Positions 21,325-33,093 of a DNA stretch of 64,000 nucleotides are shown here, piece after piece. The translations under genes were made by a program, and so were the position numbers. How positions within the stretch are numbered: the first letter of the stretch is position 1; each line of letters starts with the position of its first letter. The notes under the pieces were generated by a model. It was not told the origin of the DNA. It made no database searches and saw nothing but the letters and a program-made list of their open reading frames with translations. This DNA comes from Agarophyton chilense (Eukaryota > Rhodophyta > Florideophyceae > Gracilariales > Gracilariaceae), in assembly GCA_030374765.1 (NCBI GenBank), contig JARGXX010000027.1, positions 992,001 to 1,056,000 on the forward strand, read 5' to 3'.

Positions 21325-22794
21325 ATGTCCAACCCCGGCGTGCTGCCCGACGGAACGCTGCGCGACGACTACGTGCGCCGCCTGGCTCGCAACGACAATC
21401 GCGCTCTGCCTGCCGGCCTGCCCATGCGCCGCTCCTCGCGCCCGTCGCTCGGCGTCTACCCCCCCCACCCTCCCGCAGCCGCAGCCGCAGCCGCAGCCGC
21501 AGCCGCAGCCGCAGCCGCAGCCCCCCTCCACCCGCCCTACTACGCGCCCCCGCCGCACATCATGCCCCCGCCACCGCCCCCCCCGCCCCCCCCGCACCAC
21601 CCGCACCACCCCCTCCAACCCCGCCAACCCTACCCCTCCCCCTCGCACTTCCACTACCCACCTCCGCCGCAGCCGCACAACCCGCACCAGGGCTACCGCC
21701 CCATGCAACAGTATCCACCCCAACAGCAACCGCACCTCCAACAATCCTACTCAGGCGCGCGTTCCTACCGCCCGCCCCAGCCGCGTCCCTCCTCTTCTTC
21801 CACCCACTCGGCCCCCCGTTACTACTCCAACCCGCACGCCCCCTCTATCAGCACCTTCCGCCCCACCGGCAGCAAGCGCGCCGTCCTCGTCGGCATCAAC
21901 TACGCCGGTACCAAGGATGAGCTACGCGGTTGCGTGCGAGACGTCACCTTTGTCCATCATCTGCTCAGGAGGCGTTTCAACTTTCGAGACAAGGACTTCA
22001 TCGTTCTCACCGACGTCCCCTCAAAAATTAAAAACGTCCAAACCGGCCGTCCGGACCGCCGTACCATTCTCGACTCGCTCAAGTGGCTTGTGGACCGCGC
22101 GCGCCCCGGAGAGTCGCTCTGGTTTTCCTTCTCCGGCCACGGCTCCCAGGTGCTGGATACCAGCGGCGACGAAAGCGATGGCTACGACGAGACCCTCCTT
22201 TCTGTCGACTACAAAGTCGCGGGGCCTATTGTGGACGATGAGCTCTACAAAATTGTGCGAAGACTCCCGGCTGGCGCCCGTCTCACCGTCTTGTTAGACG
22301 CTTGCCATTCGGGCACCGGCCTGGACCTCCCGTATCAGCACGATGTCTTCGGCGCTGGCACGGGACAGAAAATCAGCTCCGGCGGCCGACCTATGAGTTT
22401 GACAAATGGACTCTTCAGCCTCACCAACCACATTTTCAACGGCAACCCCTCAGCCGCCCTGCAGACTGGTCTTAGTCTCATGAACCGCAAGAAGAAGCCC
22501 AAGCCGCCCCCGGGCCCAGATCCCAACGCTGGCGAGGTTTTGCTTTTTGCTGGCTGTAAGGACAATCAGACTGCTGCCGATACTTCCAAGTTTGCCAAGG
22601 GGCTTACTACTGGTGCAATGACTTATGCGCTCGTTGAAGCCATTGAACATTCCACTGTGGGCGACTGGCGCAATTACAACTACCGCAAGCTGTTGCAGAC
22701 TATGAGAATGAAACTGCGTGAGAACAAAATGACTCAAACGCCGCAGTTTTCCACTTCTCACCCGTTTGATGTCTCATCTCCTTTTGTTCTTTAG
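21325..22794 (+). CDS. Type I metacaspase
   Basis: A single exon of 489 aa. Residues 1-180 are a low-complexity prodomain with a poly-Ala run (GCAGCC repeat at 21475-21521), then Pro/His/Tyr/Gln-rich sequence. The peptidase C14 domain starts near 184 (KRAVLVGINYAG). The catalytic His is in FSGHGSQ (~272) and the catalytic Cys in LDACHSGTG (~327); DGYDETLLSVD and DDELYKIV are the expected flanking elements. Metacaspases cleave after Arg/Lys, need calcium and act in stress responses and programmed cell death. A Pro-rich prodomain and no long linker between the subunit regions indicate type I. I start at ATG 21325; the frame is open upstream only because of the 14-bp repeat. Transmembrane or signal segments are absent, so a cytosolic or nuclear location is likely. 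Confidence 0.9.
   Translation: MSNPGVLPDGTLRDDYVRRLARNDNRALPAGLPMRRSSRPSLGVYPPHPPAAAAAAAAAAAAAAAAPLHPPYYAPPPHIMPPPPPPPPPPHHPHHPLQPRQPYPSPSHFHYPPPPQPHNPHQGYRPMQQYPPQQQPHLQQSYSGARSYRPPQPRPSSSSTHSAPRYYSNPHAPSISTFRPTGSKRAVLVGINYAGTKDELRGCVRDVTFVHHLLRRRFNFRDKDFIVLTDVPSKIKNVQTGRPDRRTILDSLKWLVDRARPGESLWFSFSGHGSQVLDTSGDESDGYDETLLSVDYKVAGPIVDDELYKIVRRLPAGARLTVLLDACHSGTGLDLPYQHDVFGAGTGQKISSGGRPMSLTNGLFSLTNHIFNGNPSAALQTGLSLMNRKKKPKPPPGPDPNAGEVLLFAGCKDNQTAADTSKFAKGLTTGAMTYALVEAIEHSTVGDWRNYNYRKLLQTMRMKLRENKMTQTPQFSTSHPFDVSSPFVL
21475..21521 (+). repeat. (GCAGCC)n repeat coding poly-Ala
   Basis: Hexanucleotide repeat of about eight units encoding poly-Ala in the metacaspase prodomain. Confidence 0.9.
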
Positions 22795-25700
22795 TGTTTT
22801 TTTCTTTCTCCGCCCGCCTCGAGCTTTCTCTCGTTGGTCTTTTTTCCCAATGCTCGTGCGTCCTCTTTTCTGTAGGATTGGATGGTAGACGGGCGATTTG
22901 TTTGGCAACTAATTTGTTGCACAATGTGAAATGGTTCATCTTGCGTGTTGGTGCGTGTTTTATTGTGTCTTTTGGCAGGCTGTATCAGCTCTCTGGCTTT
23001 AACCCTTTCCACTTGAACGATAATCGCACCGACCGCCAACTGCGCCTCATTCCTTGCACAATGGAAGAATCGCGATATGTTGCGTCATATTTATTATATG
23101 TAACTTATCCTTGCGGTTCTTCGGTAGCCATATTATTGGCGCGCCATCATCGAGTGGTATGCATGTCGTCAAGGGGCGTAATGCTGCGCCTGTTCGTTTA
23201 CTTATTTTTCCCTGATTGTTGATTGTGTGTTGGCACGACATAAGGGAGGTTGACAGCCCTCCAGCCTTCGTGCTCCTCTCTGTGTATATCACTAAAGTAC
23301 CGTGAGACAAGTAGCTAGAGCGATACTTCACGAATTGGCCGCGCGCGTTGAATTCGTAGTTCCGTGCTCATCGTCGACACGTGCGGGATGTGGTTGAGCT
23401 GTGAACGCGCCTTTGCTGGCTCGCTGCGCAGCAACCCTTGAACGAGTGGTTCCACTGGTGAGGTGCACGTGCGCATTGACCATGTTCCACGCAAACCCAG
23501 CTCATTCTGACCGAGACATCGGCAGAGTCTTCTTCCCCTGCAAAATTTGCCGCAAACCGCACTTGTTGCCTTCTCTACAGTAGATGACGTCTGTGCCAGC
23601 TGGGAGCACTGTGTCTGAGCAGGTGGAACCCTAGATAGAGAACGATCTTCGACGCGGAAATCATCACCGAGCACGACAACTGCCACATTTTCCGAGACTC
23701 AAGGAGAATGTATTTGGCCTACTCGCAGGCAGAGATATGTTTGTTACAGAGGTTTGATGGAATCGATTGGATTGTCATCTGCTCATACCATCAGATTCAC
23801 GTCCATTACACCGTTCTCCATCACAACGCCGTGACAGCTCATATCTAGTTGCCAAGGTGTGTTTTACTACAACGTCTTTTAATGCAGCAAAGCACATCTC
23901 CTGAATGTATGCGTTATCAACAGAGTTATTACAATCCGATTGCATATTTAGTGAGAGATTGTCATGCGGGATGTAAACCGCGCAACGCAGTTCGATCTAC
24001 ATCGGATTTCTCACATCACTGGTTTGTTTGAGATCGTTGTGCTATACCTTTCGCAGTTTGGCACCGTGCTCGTCCACATGGTCCGCTATTGAACTGAAGT
24101 TCCAGCTCTGTAACTGTACCATTCAGTCCAAACTACCATCAGTATTTTACTGCACTGTTTTTTTTACGGCACACAGGTTGATCGAGCAACGTCGTCCATC
24201 AAGACAAAAGTTGTGCTATGTTAATGTATGAAAACATGAAAACAATTGATACGCATCGACCCGACGGCAAAATTTTCAATCGCAAACTGACTTCATACAA
24301 TCAATCGCTGTGGAACACCGGCGTAAGCGCCACTGCATGTTGCAGAGGGGTGTTTAATATGTACGCTCGACGATAATCGCAGATCATCTGCTGTTCATAT
24401 TTGAGCCAGTGTCGTTAACAAGGAATTGATCATACATATTACTATGACAAAAAACTTTGCCCGACGAATCGCTCTCATGGGTATGTATATCTCTAGATGA
24501 GTTCCCTTTCCATTCGATGTTTTTCTCATGCGTGGTGATATTGGCGTGCATCCAAACGTAGGAACGGGATTGGTGGGACTAACGGGCAAGTTTCCGTCGA
24601 CCTGCCATTGAAACGCCAACGACACCGACATCATTTGGCAATGATTCCAGTTTGGATTAGTAGCGAGAATCGGGTTGTGTGTCAAGTCTGACCTGCAATA
24701 AATCACTTTGCACTGGTGATTTCTTTTTTTCCTGTTGTACAAGATTGGAATCTAACTACTTTGAGGAGAATATGTTTATAAGGACAGTGTATGCTAAGGA
24801 TTAAGAAGATGAAAGGTTCGTATTGAGACCTACTGCCACACGATAGTGAAGGGCAGGTAAATCACAGTGAATCAATGTAATAATGTATGTGTTTCCAAAG
24901 TCCCGCCACAAATGCAATGCAGGTGATGTGCCTTATAGATGTTGCATTAAATTTGATCAGATGATGACCTGAGCTTGCACCACTGCCGGGCAAAATTCAG
25001 GTTGGTAGTTCGTGGGGAAGCCGACTTTGTCTCTCCAATCGAAGACACAAAATCGTTTCTCTCGCCCTTCGGGTTCTTGCTCCGCTCATCTTTCTACAAT
25101 GTCCGAAGGGAAGCTGTGCTTATTTGTGACCAGTATGAAAATTCGACGTAGGCGACCTTCGATGTGAGTGCATCATTTCATTGTGGTGCAAAATGTCTGG
25201 ATTTAGAACACTACCTCTGCCATACAAGGGACCTCTAAAAAGGACTGCAGAGAGATGACATGTTGGGATTTGTTCGGCTTTCATAGTAAAGGTATTCCTT
25301 CAAACGTTCGACGCTAGCTACGATCTAGATTGCCTGCCGTCTTCAACAGAATGCCAGCGCCAGTGGGCAAAGGGTTTTGTGACCACGAGGATTGGCCATT
25401 TCAATTGACATGGCGTCCGACTGCATGCAGAAGAGACCAAAACGGAAGCGCTGGGGCAGGCAGCAGTGGGCGAATGTCTTGACAAAACAAGTACCTGGTT
25501 TATGGTTTCTCAGCTAACCATCTGCAATGTATACAAGCAAGAAACAGGCAGTCACAAGCAGAGGTCTTCGGGATGACCGATACGAGTTTGTGCCATACTC
25601 GGACTTCATGAAGGCGAGTTGAGGTGCTAAAAGGCATTTGAAATTGGTTGAACGAGCATGTTAGGGTCTAATGCGGCACTCCCATCTGTCGAGTTTGTTG

Positions 25701-28485
25701 GTCAGGAGAAGGCGTTTCTGAGTTTCGGACAGGATTGAGGTCGCCTCATTAACATCACTGAAGACTCTTCCACAGCACTCCTGCGTCTTGCCATGCTGTC
25801 TTCAACGGAGAAAGGTCGTCGTGCTCGAAGAATCCAGTACACAAGAAATGTGCAACGAGGGGCAACGAAAGCTGGCTGATCTAATCTCTCATAGAGAGTG
25901 GATCAGCCAACTTAGTAGCGAGCTTCCCGTTCTATGAGGCCCGTTCTTAACAAGCGTGAACGAGCGTGAAGTGAAGTGAAGTGAACGGGATATTTTGAAA
26001 ATTTCAAAATAAACGTCTGTAAATGAACGCCTTCGACAGACCGATCAGAGGTTCAAAAGCCCCGCTTGCTTTGGACCGACGACATCGCCCTCTCCGTTTT
26101 TGTGCACACGCCAGCTCTATTCTGCGCCGGAACTCTCATGCGGTAAGCAAGTGCACTGGTATGCTTTCCATGCCAAGAGAATTGGAGGCACCACAGAGCA
26201 CACAGTATCTTGTAGCGTCGTAACGCCCGTTTTGGCCTGGATCTCAAGTCTTCAGCATCATGTGCTTGACGTAAACCTTTCCTATTTTGTTTTGGATTTA
26301 GTAATGGCTGTAGTTCCCAGAAGTGATCGACACAGACCATAGACAATGGGTTCCTGTTTGTGTTTCAACGCCACCGCAACAATCATACAGTCCTCCGCTT
26401 TACTAGAATTTTACAAACATACGTTTTGACTGTTCACGACAATTAATTCAAAGTGTAAGCAATCAACGGTACGTGTTTCTACTTTAATGAAAACCTGCGT
26501 CAAAACAAAACAGACCGAGTCACTTTTTAATGCAAAAACATTTAAAATGGGCGTTTAGGATCTCGAAAGACTATTTCGAATAATAGCACGAATAAATCGC
26601 ACCTCTCAAAGTCACAAACTTATCCATGAGACAACAATTTTTTCGGTAAATTATTCCAACAAAACTCCGTTTTGCTATCATACTTCAAATGTTCAGTGAA
26701 GCAAGCTATTTAAACTTCATGATTGAGTTTAAGATCGGTTTTTAAACGACATATGTAGTGTTACATGATATCAAGTTGAAATAATAAAAATGCTGACTTT
26801 CCCGGAGATTCCAAGCACTATTTAAGGGCTTCTACAACTTTCAATGGGCTTCAAGCACTCCCGCCATCCAATACGTCTCTTGAAATGGTGGATTAACGCG
26901 CTCGATGACATTTCCATTCGAATCAAGAAACCTATCACATCCTACGCAGCATCGTATTACTGCAGAAAGAAGGTTCTATGCTTTACCGGTTTAGGCTCTT
27001 ATAGATTCATTATAATGCTTTCTGGACGTTTAAATTCGATGCGCTGGGTCAATTCGTGATTCTCTTGCTCATGCGGTTTCAATACTTGGAAAGTATATAA
27101 GTAGCGATAAGCTGCGCATGGAGTTTTGGATTGCAGGAGATGAAGCATATCTTTACGCCGAGAAATTAATAATGCGGATTCCTAAGTTTCAGGTGCGACA
27201 TTTGTTGGAGGATTCATTCACTTTCTACCTTTTTTCTCTCCGAATGAATTTTTAACAGCCATTTGGAATACTGGTTGCGCGCTGGCGACTTCTGAGCAAG
27301 CTGTCGTACTCAGTGGCGAGCATTTCAGATATTGTTTTTTTGTGCATAAAGCTTCACAAGTTTTGTATCTATCATATGGACCAGGGGTTAAGGTGTATCT
27401 CAATGGAGGAGATATGCCAAAGGAATCTGGACTTCAAAGCTTAGTACGCAGTCTGTAAGGAAAGTGGTGGGGACGAGATAACGAAATCTTCTAATGCATT
27501 CTATTCTTTTGTATCGACCAAACACTACAAACTTGTCGAGGTAATTAAGAGCAAGAGGCTGCACAGACCAGTGGTTTTGGGTGCGCCAATGGTGCACTTC
27601 GAGTAAGCCACTTCTCAGGCCTTCACTTTTCTCTGGGGACCTCCCGCTTTACAACTAAGCTACTCAAAGAATACGCTAAGCGATGATCCGTTTCGCATAC
27701 ACCATCTTTATTCGCGCATGCGTTTTTCACGGTGAATAACACTCCTATATGTTGTTTGTGCAGCTTTTCATTTGTGGTTCAGGATTTGCGTGAAACAACG
27801 ACAAACAAGGCATGGAGTGGAGGGGGGAGCTAAGATCGGGTGAACACTGAAGGCGATGGTTGTGGGGGTACATATTCGGCAAGACAGGAAGCGAGGAGGG
27901 CTGCTTGTTGTAGCGGAAGGAAAAGGGGCAGCGAAGTACGTGCAAATGGTTACGGAACACGATAAAGGATGTGAATATTGAGGGGTTCTCTTTGCGTTGC
28001 TGTTCCGTGAGCGAGTTTTCCGGGACATCTGCTTGATATTCTTCACTTACGTGAGTTTCGGCGCCTTTCGGTTCTCTTTGCAACGGGGAGGGCGGTGCTT
28101 GAAACGAAATAGATGGACGTGGCGTGGCGTGGCGTTGCTTTCGATGGTGTGCTTCCTCGTCGAAATAGTTCTCTGGTTCGATGTCAGGTGGGGGTTGATA
28201 CTCAGGGATTTCTCTGACTCTTTTGCCTTTGGATTTTCCGACAGCTGCTCTGTGATAAGGGCCTCAAATACAGGCTAAGTAAGTACACAGAAGATTCAGT
28301 GTTTACGCATCGCAATGAAGGCGTGGTTATACGAAAGCCGTTGATGGACATCGTGCTGCTAATCACCACAGTCATCATTAAGCTGCGAGGCAATATCAAT
28401 GGCATCCGCAGCAGCGCTGAGATGGGCGCGTTTATTGAGCGGGACATCAATACAATGATGCAAAATATACTGCAGTCTCAAGTAC
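22795..28485. other. Intergenic, 5.7 kb, no recognised gene
   Basis: No open frame shows a known domain. Notable items are an imperfect 20-bp hairpin at 25871-25910, a GTGAA repeat at 25954-25988 and an AT-rich stretch at about 26400-27050. It may hold old transposon debris that I cannot identify. The frame at 28299-28490 (+) ends inside the solo LTR that follows. Confidence 0.45.
25871..25910. repeat. Imperfect inverted repeat (hairpin)
   Basis: Left arm GCTGGCTGATCTAATCTCTC pairs with a right arm ending GGATCAGCCAAC, with one bulge and almost no loop. It could be a small foldback element or a structured RNA. Nothing nearby assigns a role. Confidence 0.5.
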
Positions 28486-28932
28486 TGTAAGGCAATGACG
28501 GGTTAAGTCAGCGTACGGGTCTCGACCGGTGGTAGCGTGGTAGAGCGGGTCCTAAGGTTCGAATCCTTGACGGCGGCACTTCCAGAGTACTTGGTGCAGT
28601 GGGCTGGCGTTTACTGCGTAGTCCTACAGGTTGGAGCTACGGAAACGATGGCTTGAAGACTAAAGGGTGGAACTAATATACCAAAGGGGGTTATTTAGTA
28701 TCCTAACGGTGCCTACCGTACTCTAAGGGAGAAGCGTCACTCGAGCCAAGTAAATAGTACTGGCGAGGCGCTGAGATCTCCCTGGCACTGTAGTGTTAAT
28801 CTATTCCACTAATTAAATTAAATTAATAATCTACATGAGTCCACCTGGGGTTGACCCGTACACGTGTCACCTGAAAGATCCTTCAGGGCCCGGTGGCTTA
28901 CCGGGTTCAACCAGTATTATCGCTCCTTCACA
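28486..28932 (-). repeat. Solo LTR of the Gypsy element
   Basis: 447 bp, TGTAAGGC...CTTCACA: the reverse complement of the LTRs at 32527 and 54009, and similar over its full length. It is flanked by AGTAC on the left and TGTAC on the right, a 5-bp target duplication with one mismatch. No internal element sequence adjoins it, so it is a solo LTR left by LTR-LTR recombination. It contains a tRNA-like B box (GGTTCGAATCC, 28556-28566). Confidence 0.8.
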
Positions 28933-29979
28933 TGTACCAATAGTGTGCTAGCTTGGCGGACATCCTGGCGCTATCAATGTCGGCAGAGGGCTGCAAGGCA
29001 CTAGCGGTGGTCCTTGAAGCGAACAAGTAAGAAGCAAGAGAGCGATCGACTTTATCCAGGCGGTGCCCAGTGGGGCGTTACAGGTGAAGTTTTCGAGCGG
29101 ATGCAAGGTAGCAAGCGAGTCAGGCTGAATACCGCGGCGCAACGCGCTCTCAAGCGACGCAAGTGCACTATCGATACATAGCTGGTGTGAGAGGTTGGCG
29201 GGCGACTGCTGGCACGGGGGGACGGGCTCCTGAATCGTGGCGGTAGCGCAACAGGGGTATACCACTGCAGAGCGCGGGCACGCGAAGGAGGGCGCACTCG
29301 AAGGAAGGTGCGCACGAGATAGGCATGGGCTCAAAACAGTCGAGGCACCAACTAGCGCAGGCAACAAGAAACGCTTGAGTGCGGGAGGAAGGGTAATTGC
29401 TAGCAAACCAGCATTCGCTCGATAGCAGAATCTCACGGCTAAGCGTCAAGTAGCGGCGCAGCACAGAAACGTCGCGCTACGCGAGTGGACCCATGCGAAA
29501 GGCACTCCACAAGGGCGTGTGAACGTTTGTAAATCACTCGCTACAGTGCAAACTTACTGGTGCACAGATCAACTGTGCCAGTGTACTCGACGCTTCGTGC
29601 CGCCGGAGGCGGAGTGTGTCCAAAGGACGGTTTCGCGGCGCAGCGCACGACTCGCCTTGTCCAGTCATCAGCAAACATTTGCGCCTGTGTGTGGCGCTAC
29701 TGGCTCGCCACGGCAGCCGCTTGTGCGTCGCAGGCGCGCCCTACGCTTGATCCACCGTTCTCGAAACGCTCAAATACCTCCATCGATGCTGTCTACCTAT
29801 CTTCGACTTAGCCCCACGTGTCACTGCGTCGCCTGCTATCGCCCCAAACCATCCCGTCGCGTTATGCCGCGCACAACCTTCTTGTGGCTTCTCTCATAAC
29901 CACTGCCTTCCTACGTTCCCCGCCGTCGCGATGCACACGCCACTCAGCACGTTGCACCGCACGTCGCGCATCACCGTCT
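28933..29979. other. Intergenic between solo LTR and NFU pseudogene
   Basis: Open frames on both strands up to 162 codons (28948-29436, minus, non-ATG start) resemble no family I know. The stretch 29812-29979 is open in the NFU frame and Arg/Ser-rich, so it may be an eroded transit peptide. Confidence 0.4.
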
Positions 29980-30513
29980 ATGGGTGACGCGCTGCCAAAG
30001 GTATCCCCGGTGCCCACCGAGTCGGTGCCGTACGGGTCGGCCGACGTTCTGGAGCTCACGTGGGAAAACGTGGAGATGGTGCTGGATGAGATGCGAACCT
30101 ATCTCATGTCCGATGGCGGCAACGTGTCAATTGCCGAAACTGAAGGCGCCACTGTCAAGCTCTCCTTGTAGAGTGCGTGCAACTTGACGGTCTCCAGCAC
30201 CGTCACCATGCATTTCGGGCTGGAACGCCGTTTGCGCGAGAAGATTTCTGAGATTGAGGACTTTGTTTAGGCGCAGCCGGAGGGCCGCACTCTCAGTGAG
30301 GAAGGCATCGAGAATACACTCGACGAGGTCAGACCGTTTGTCAACGTCGCAGGCTTCATCATTCAATTGATTTACCTCAAACTCGATTCCGCGGTTCCTC
30401 CAAAACGGGTCGAAGTGACAGTCTCAGGCTCGGCCATAAACTCTGTCAAGGTTGAGATCACGCATCGCTTCAAACGAAATTTTATCCACTTTTCGAGAGC
30501 TTGCAATCGCGAC
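29980..30513 (+). pseudogene. NFU-type Fe-S scaffold pseudogene
   Basis: One continuous frame from ATG 29980 carries LTWENVEMVLDEMRTYLM then SDGGNVSIAE, the start of the NifU C-terminal domain. A second, half-conserved NifU-like repeat follows (IENTLDEVRPFV), as in plastid NFU1-3 proteins. Two in-frame TAG stops interrupt it (30169-30171 and 30268-30270). The CGSC motif that binds the cluster is replaced by CNLT. No frameshift is needed, so it decayed by point mutation. Both stops are where Gln could have stood (CAG to TAG). The active form would assemble Fe-S clusters in plastids or mitochondria. This copy cannot. Confidence 0.7.
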
Positions 30514-32526
30514 GCTGGTTCACACCGAGCCTTTATTTCTGGAACATGATCGCTGCGCCAACATCCCAACACGGTGAGATTTTCAGAACAAGTCGTTGTT
30601 GTCTGGATCGCCGCCATAAGTAAAGCACTGTGTCGAAAAAAGGGAACAAACGTTACTTTCCCCACTGGCGTTCCTTATTTCATCACAAGGAGCGCCCCAG
30701 TTCCTTGAACAAATGAACGTCACTTCGAGAGAATTCTGAGGCAGTCCAAGACGAGTTGGGGTAACATCTGCTTTGCAGTTTGAAGTGGGCGGGGAAAATT
30801 GGAAAGCATCAGGAAGTCCAGCAGCATGGCAGAAACTATTTCCACATCCTTCACATGGATCGCATTATACGTCATTTGTCAATTGTTCAGGATTTCATAT
30901 GGATTTTCCATCGGAATCAACGCCTGCGCAAATGAAGCGGTTGGGACAAACACATGGGATTGCAGATGTAGACGAAGCTGGATCCGTATAACGTGATTGG
31001 CTGGCTGCAAAAAAGCTGGATGGACTGGCGGAAGGCAGGCTTGATTAACTGGCTGCAATTAGAGTCCAAAAACTTTCACGCGAAACGCCTGCATCACTTT
31101 CAACTCGACTGAGCTCCACACCACATGCTTTTAGAAGAGCATATCGATATCGCTCGTCGTCTCTAAGTAAAACAATCAGGCGCGTGTATTCGTTCAAACA
31201 AGAATCCGGCTTCGATACCCCTCGTCTATCGTCATTGAAAATAGAAATACTTTTAATCGCTCTAAAAATATTCCGCGATTTAACGGCTCTCTCCGAATCA
31301 GTGACAATCTCAATCAAAGAAAATATTTCGGGCAGAACATCTCATGACCGAAAACCTTCCATCGCATCCTTCTCACAACTATAGTAACCATTAAGTTCCT
31401 TGTTTCTGTTGAACAAGCAAGTGAAAGAATTTTCATTTTGGGTCTGTTTGTAATCATAAAGCATCATCTTCGAAACCAGTTCAGATTTTAATTTTTTACG
31501 TACCTTTAGTTTCCGAACTTTGGTTATCTGTAGCTCTTCCACTTTTCGGTCCTTAAGAAAAGATTGAACCCTTTCTGCCTGGTTGCGATCTTCAAAATGG
31601 CAGTTTTGGAGAAAAGATGGCTTGGATCATGCTAGAAAGTTCTCATTGCTAAGGCAGTTGTTTTGTTTTGGGCTGTGTTTTTCATTTTTGTCTTGCATCA
31701 CCTTAGACGTGCGTAGACTGTGATGTAGGCAAGGCGAATTTGTCATGGTCAGGGAAATGGTTGGGTTTTTTGTAGATTCTGTGGTGATATTATGCTAGAG
31801 CAGAAGGCGTTGTTTTCGAGCTCCTTTTGTGTGGATGAACTCGGGCACGAAAGTACCTCAAGCGCTGGCACAGAGCCGACAGATTGAGATTACAGCATTG
31901 ACGGCCCAGGGTCAGGCATGTTTCGGGTGTTGTTGAGACAGAAAACGTCGAAGGAAGCAGTTTGCTGTGGCGCGGAGCGAAGGCTCTATTGCGACGCTTG
32001 CAAGTTTTTTACGCTCCCAGCCAGCTCACCCGCACTCTGAAGTATACTTAATACGTTTATTATTCTTTCATGCACATCTCAAACTTATTTCAGACGAGGT
32101 CCAAAATATTTGAAGCGGGGTCTATAGATGCGTCAAAACCGCAGCTGGAGAAAGGGCGACTTTACAGTACTCGCTCGATAGGTTTTTCTGAGAAAAGAAC
32201 AGGTTCCATTGTAGACAACCAATCCCATCGCTATACGCGCCATCCACGCGTGACTCACCGTGAAATCTCGCTTGATAAGAGCAAGACTAGCGGTGCGCTA
32301 AAAAATAGCGCTAAAAAAAATGAATAGCCCACCGTACAGCACGCTCATTTTGGAGCATCTCTACTATTAAAGTGCTAAAAAGTACAGCCGAAAGAACGCT
32401 GTAACATGTCGTACTCGTTCTAGTCCAATCATTTCAGAGGTTCCTAATTGCAAAAACAAAACACACTACGCAGTTCTTCAGGTACCTTTCTCACACCATA
32501 CCTATCCTTCATCTTATTCAAACAAT
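30514..32526. other. Intergenic left flank of the Gypsy element
   Basis: 2.0 kb with no recognised gene. Because the Gypsy element landed next to a Harbinger transposase start, the last few hundred bases may be the 5' part of that Harbinger element. I could not find its terminal repeat. Confidence 0.4.
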
Positions 32527-32968
32527 TGTGAAGGAGCAACGATAACGGTTGAGTTTTGTAAACAGCCGCGGCCTGAGGTACCTTACAGACGCCACGTGGA
32601 CTGGTAGACCTCAGCTGGACTTATTTAGATTTTTTTTTTTATTTAGTGTAATAGATTAGCATTGAAGTGCCAGGCAGATCCCAGCGCCTCGCTATTGCTA
32701 TTTACTTGGCTCGAATGACGCTTCTCCCTTAAAGTAAGGTAGGCACCGTTACGATACTAAATTACCCACTTTGTTACATTTGTTCCACCAATTGGTCTTC
32801 AAGCCATCGTTTCCGTAGCTCCAACCTGTTGGACTACGCAGTAAACGCCAGCCCATTGCACCAAGTACGCCGGAAGTGCCGCAATCAAGGATACGAACCT
32901 CAGGACCGGCTCTACCACCCTACCCCAGGTTGAGACCAGTACGCTGATCTACCAGTCATTGCCTTACA
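32527..32968 (+). repeat. 5' LTR
   Basis: 442 bp, TGTGAAGG...CCTTACA. It shares near-full-length similarity with 54009-54454 (direct) and 28486-28932 (inverted). It is followed directly by internal sequence, not by a target duplication. Confidence 0.8.
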
Positions 32969-33093
32969 TTTTGTTCTCCCGACTTAGAATCCCTTACAAA
33001 TAATTGAACGGACCACTGGAAAGAAGAATTATCCGGATTCTAATATTTGTTTTAACTATCCAACGGACCCGGAGTACAGAAGCAACCGCCATT

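Noticed and set aside
28500..28580. A tRNA-like sequence with GGTTCGAATCC
   Set aside because: It has no acceptor stem or anticodon arm and lies within a repeated LTR. I treat it as promoter-like boxes, not a tRNA gene.
28948..29436. A 162-codon minus frame near the solo LTR
   Set aside because: It begins with a GTG, not ATG, and no family matches.
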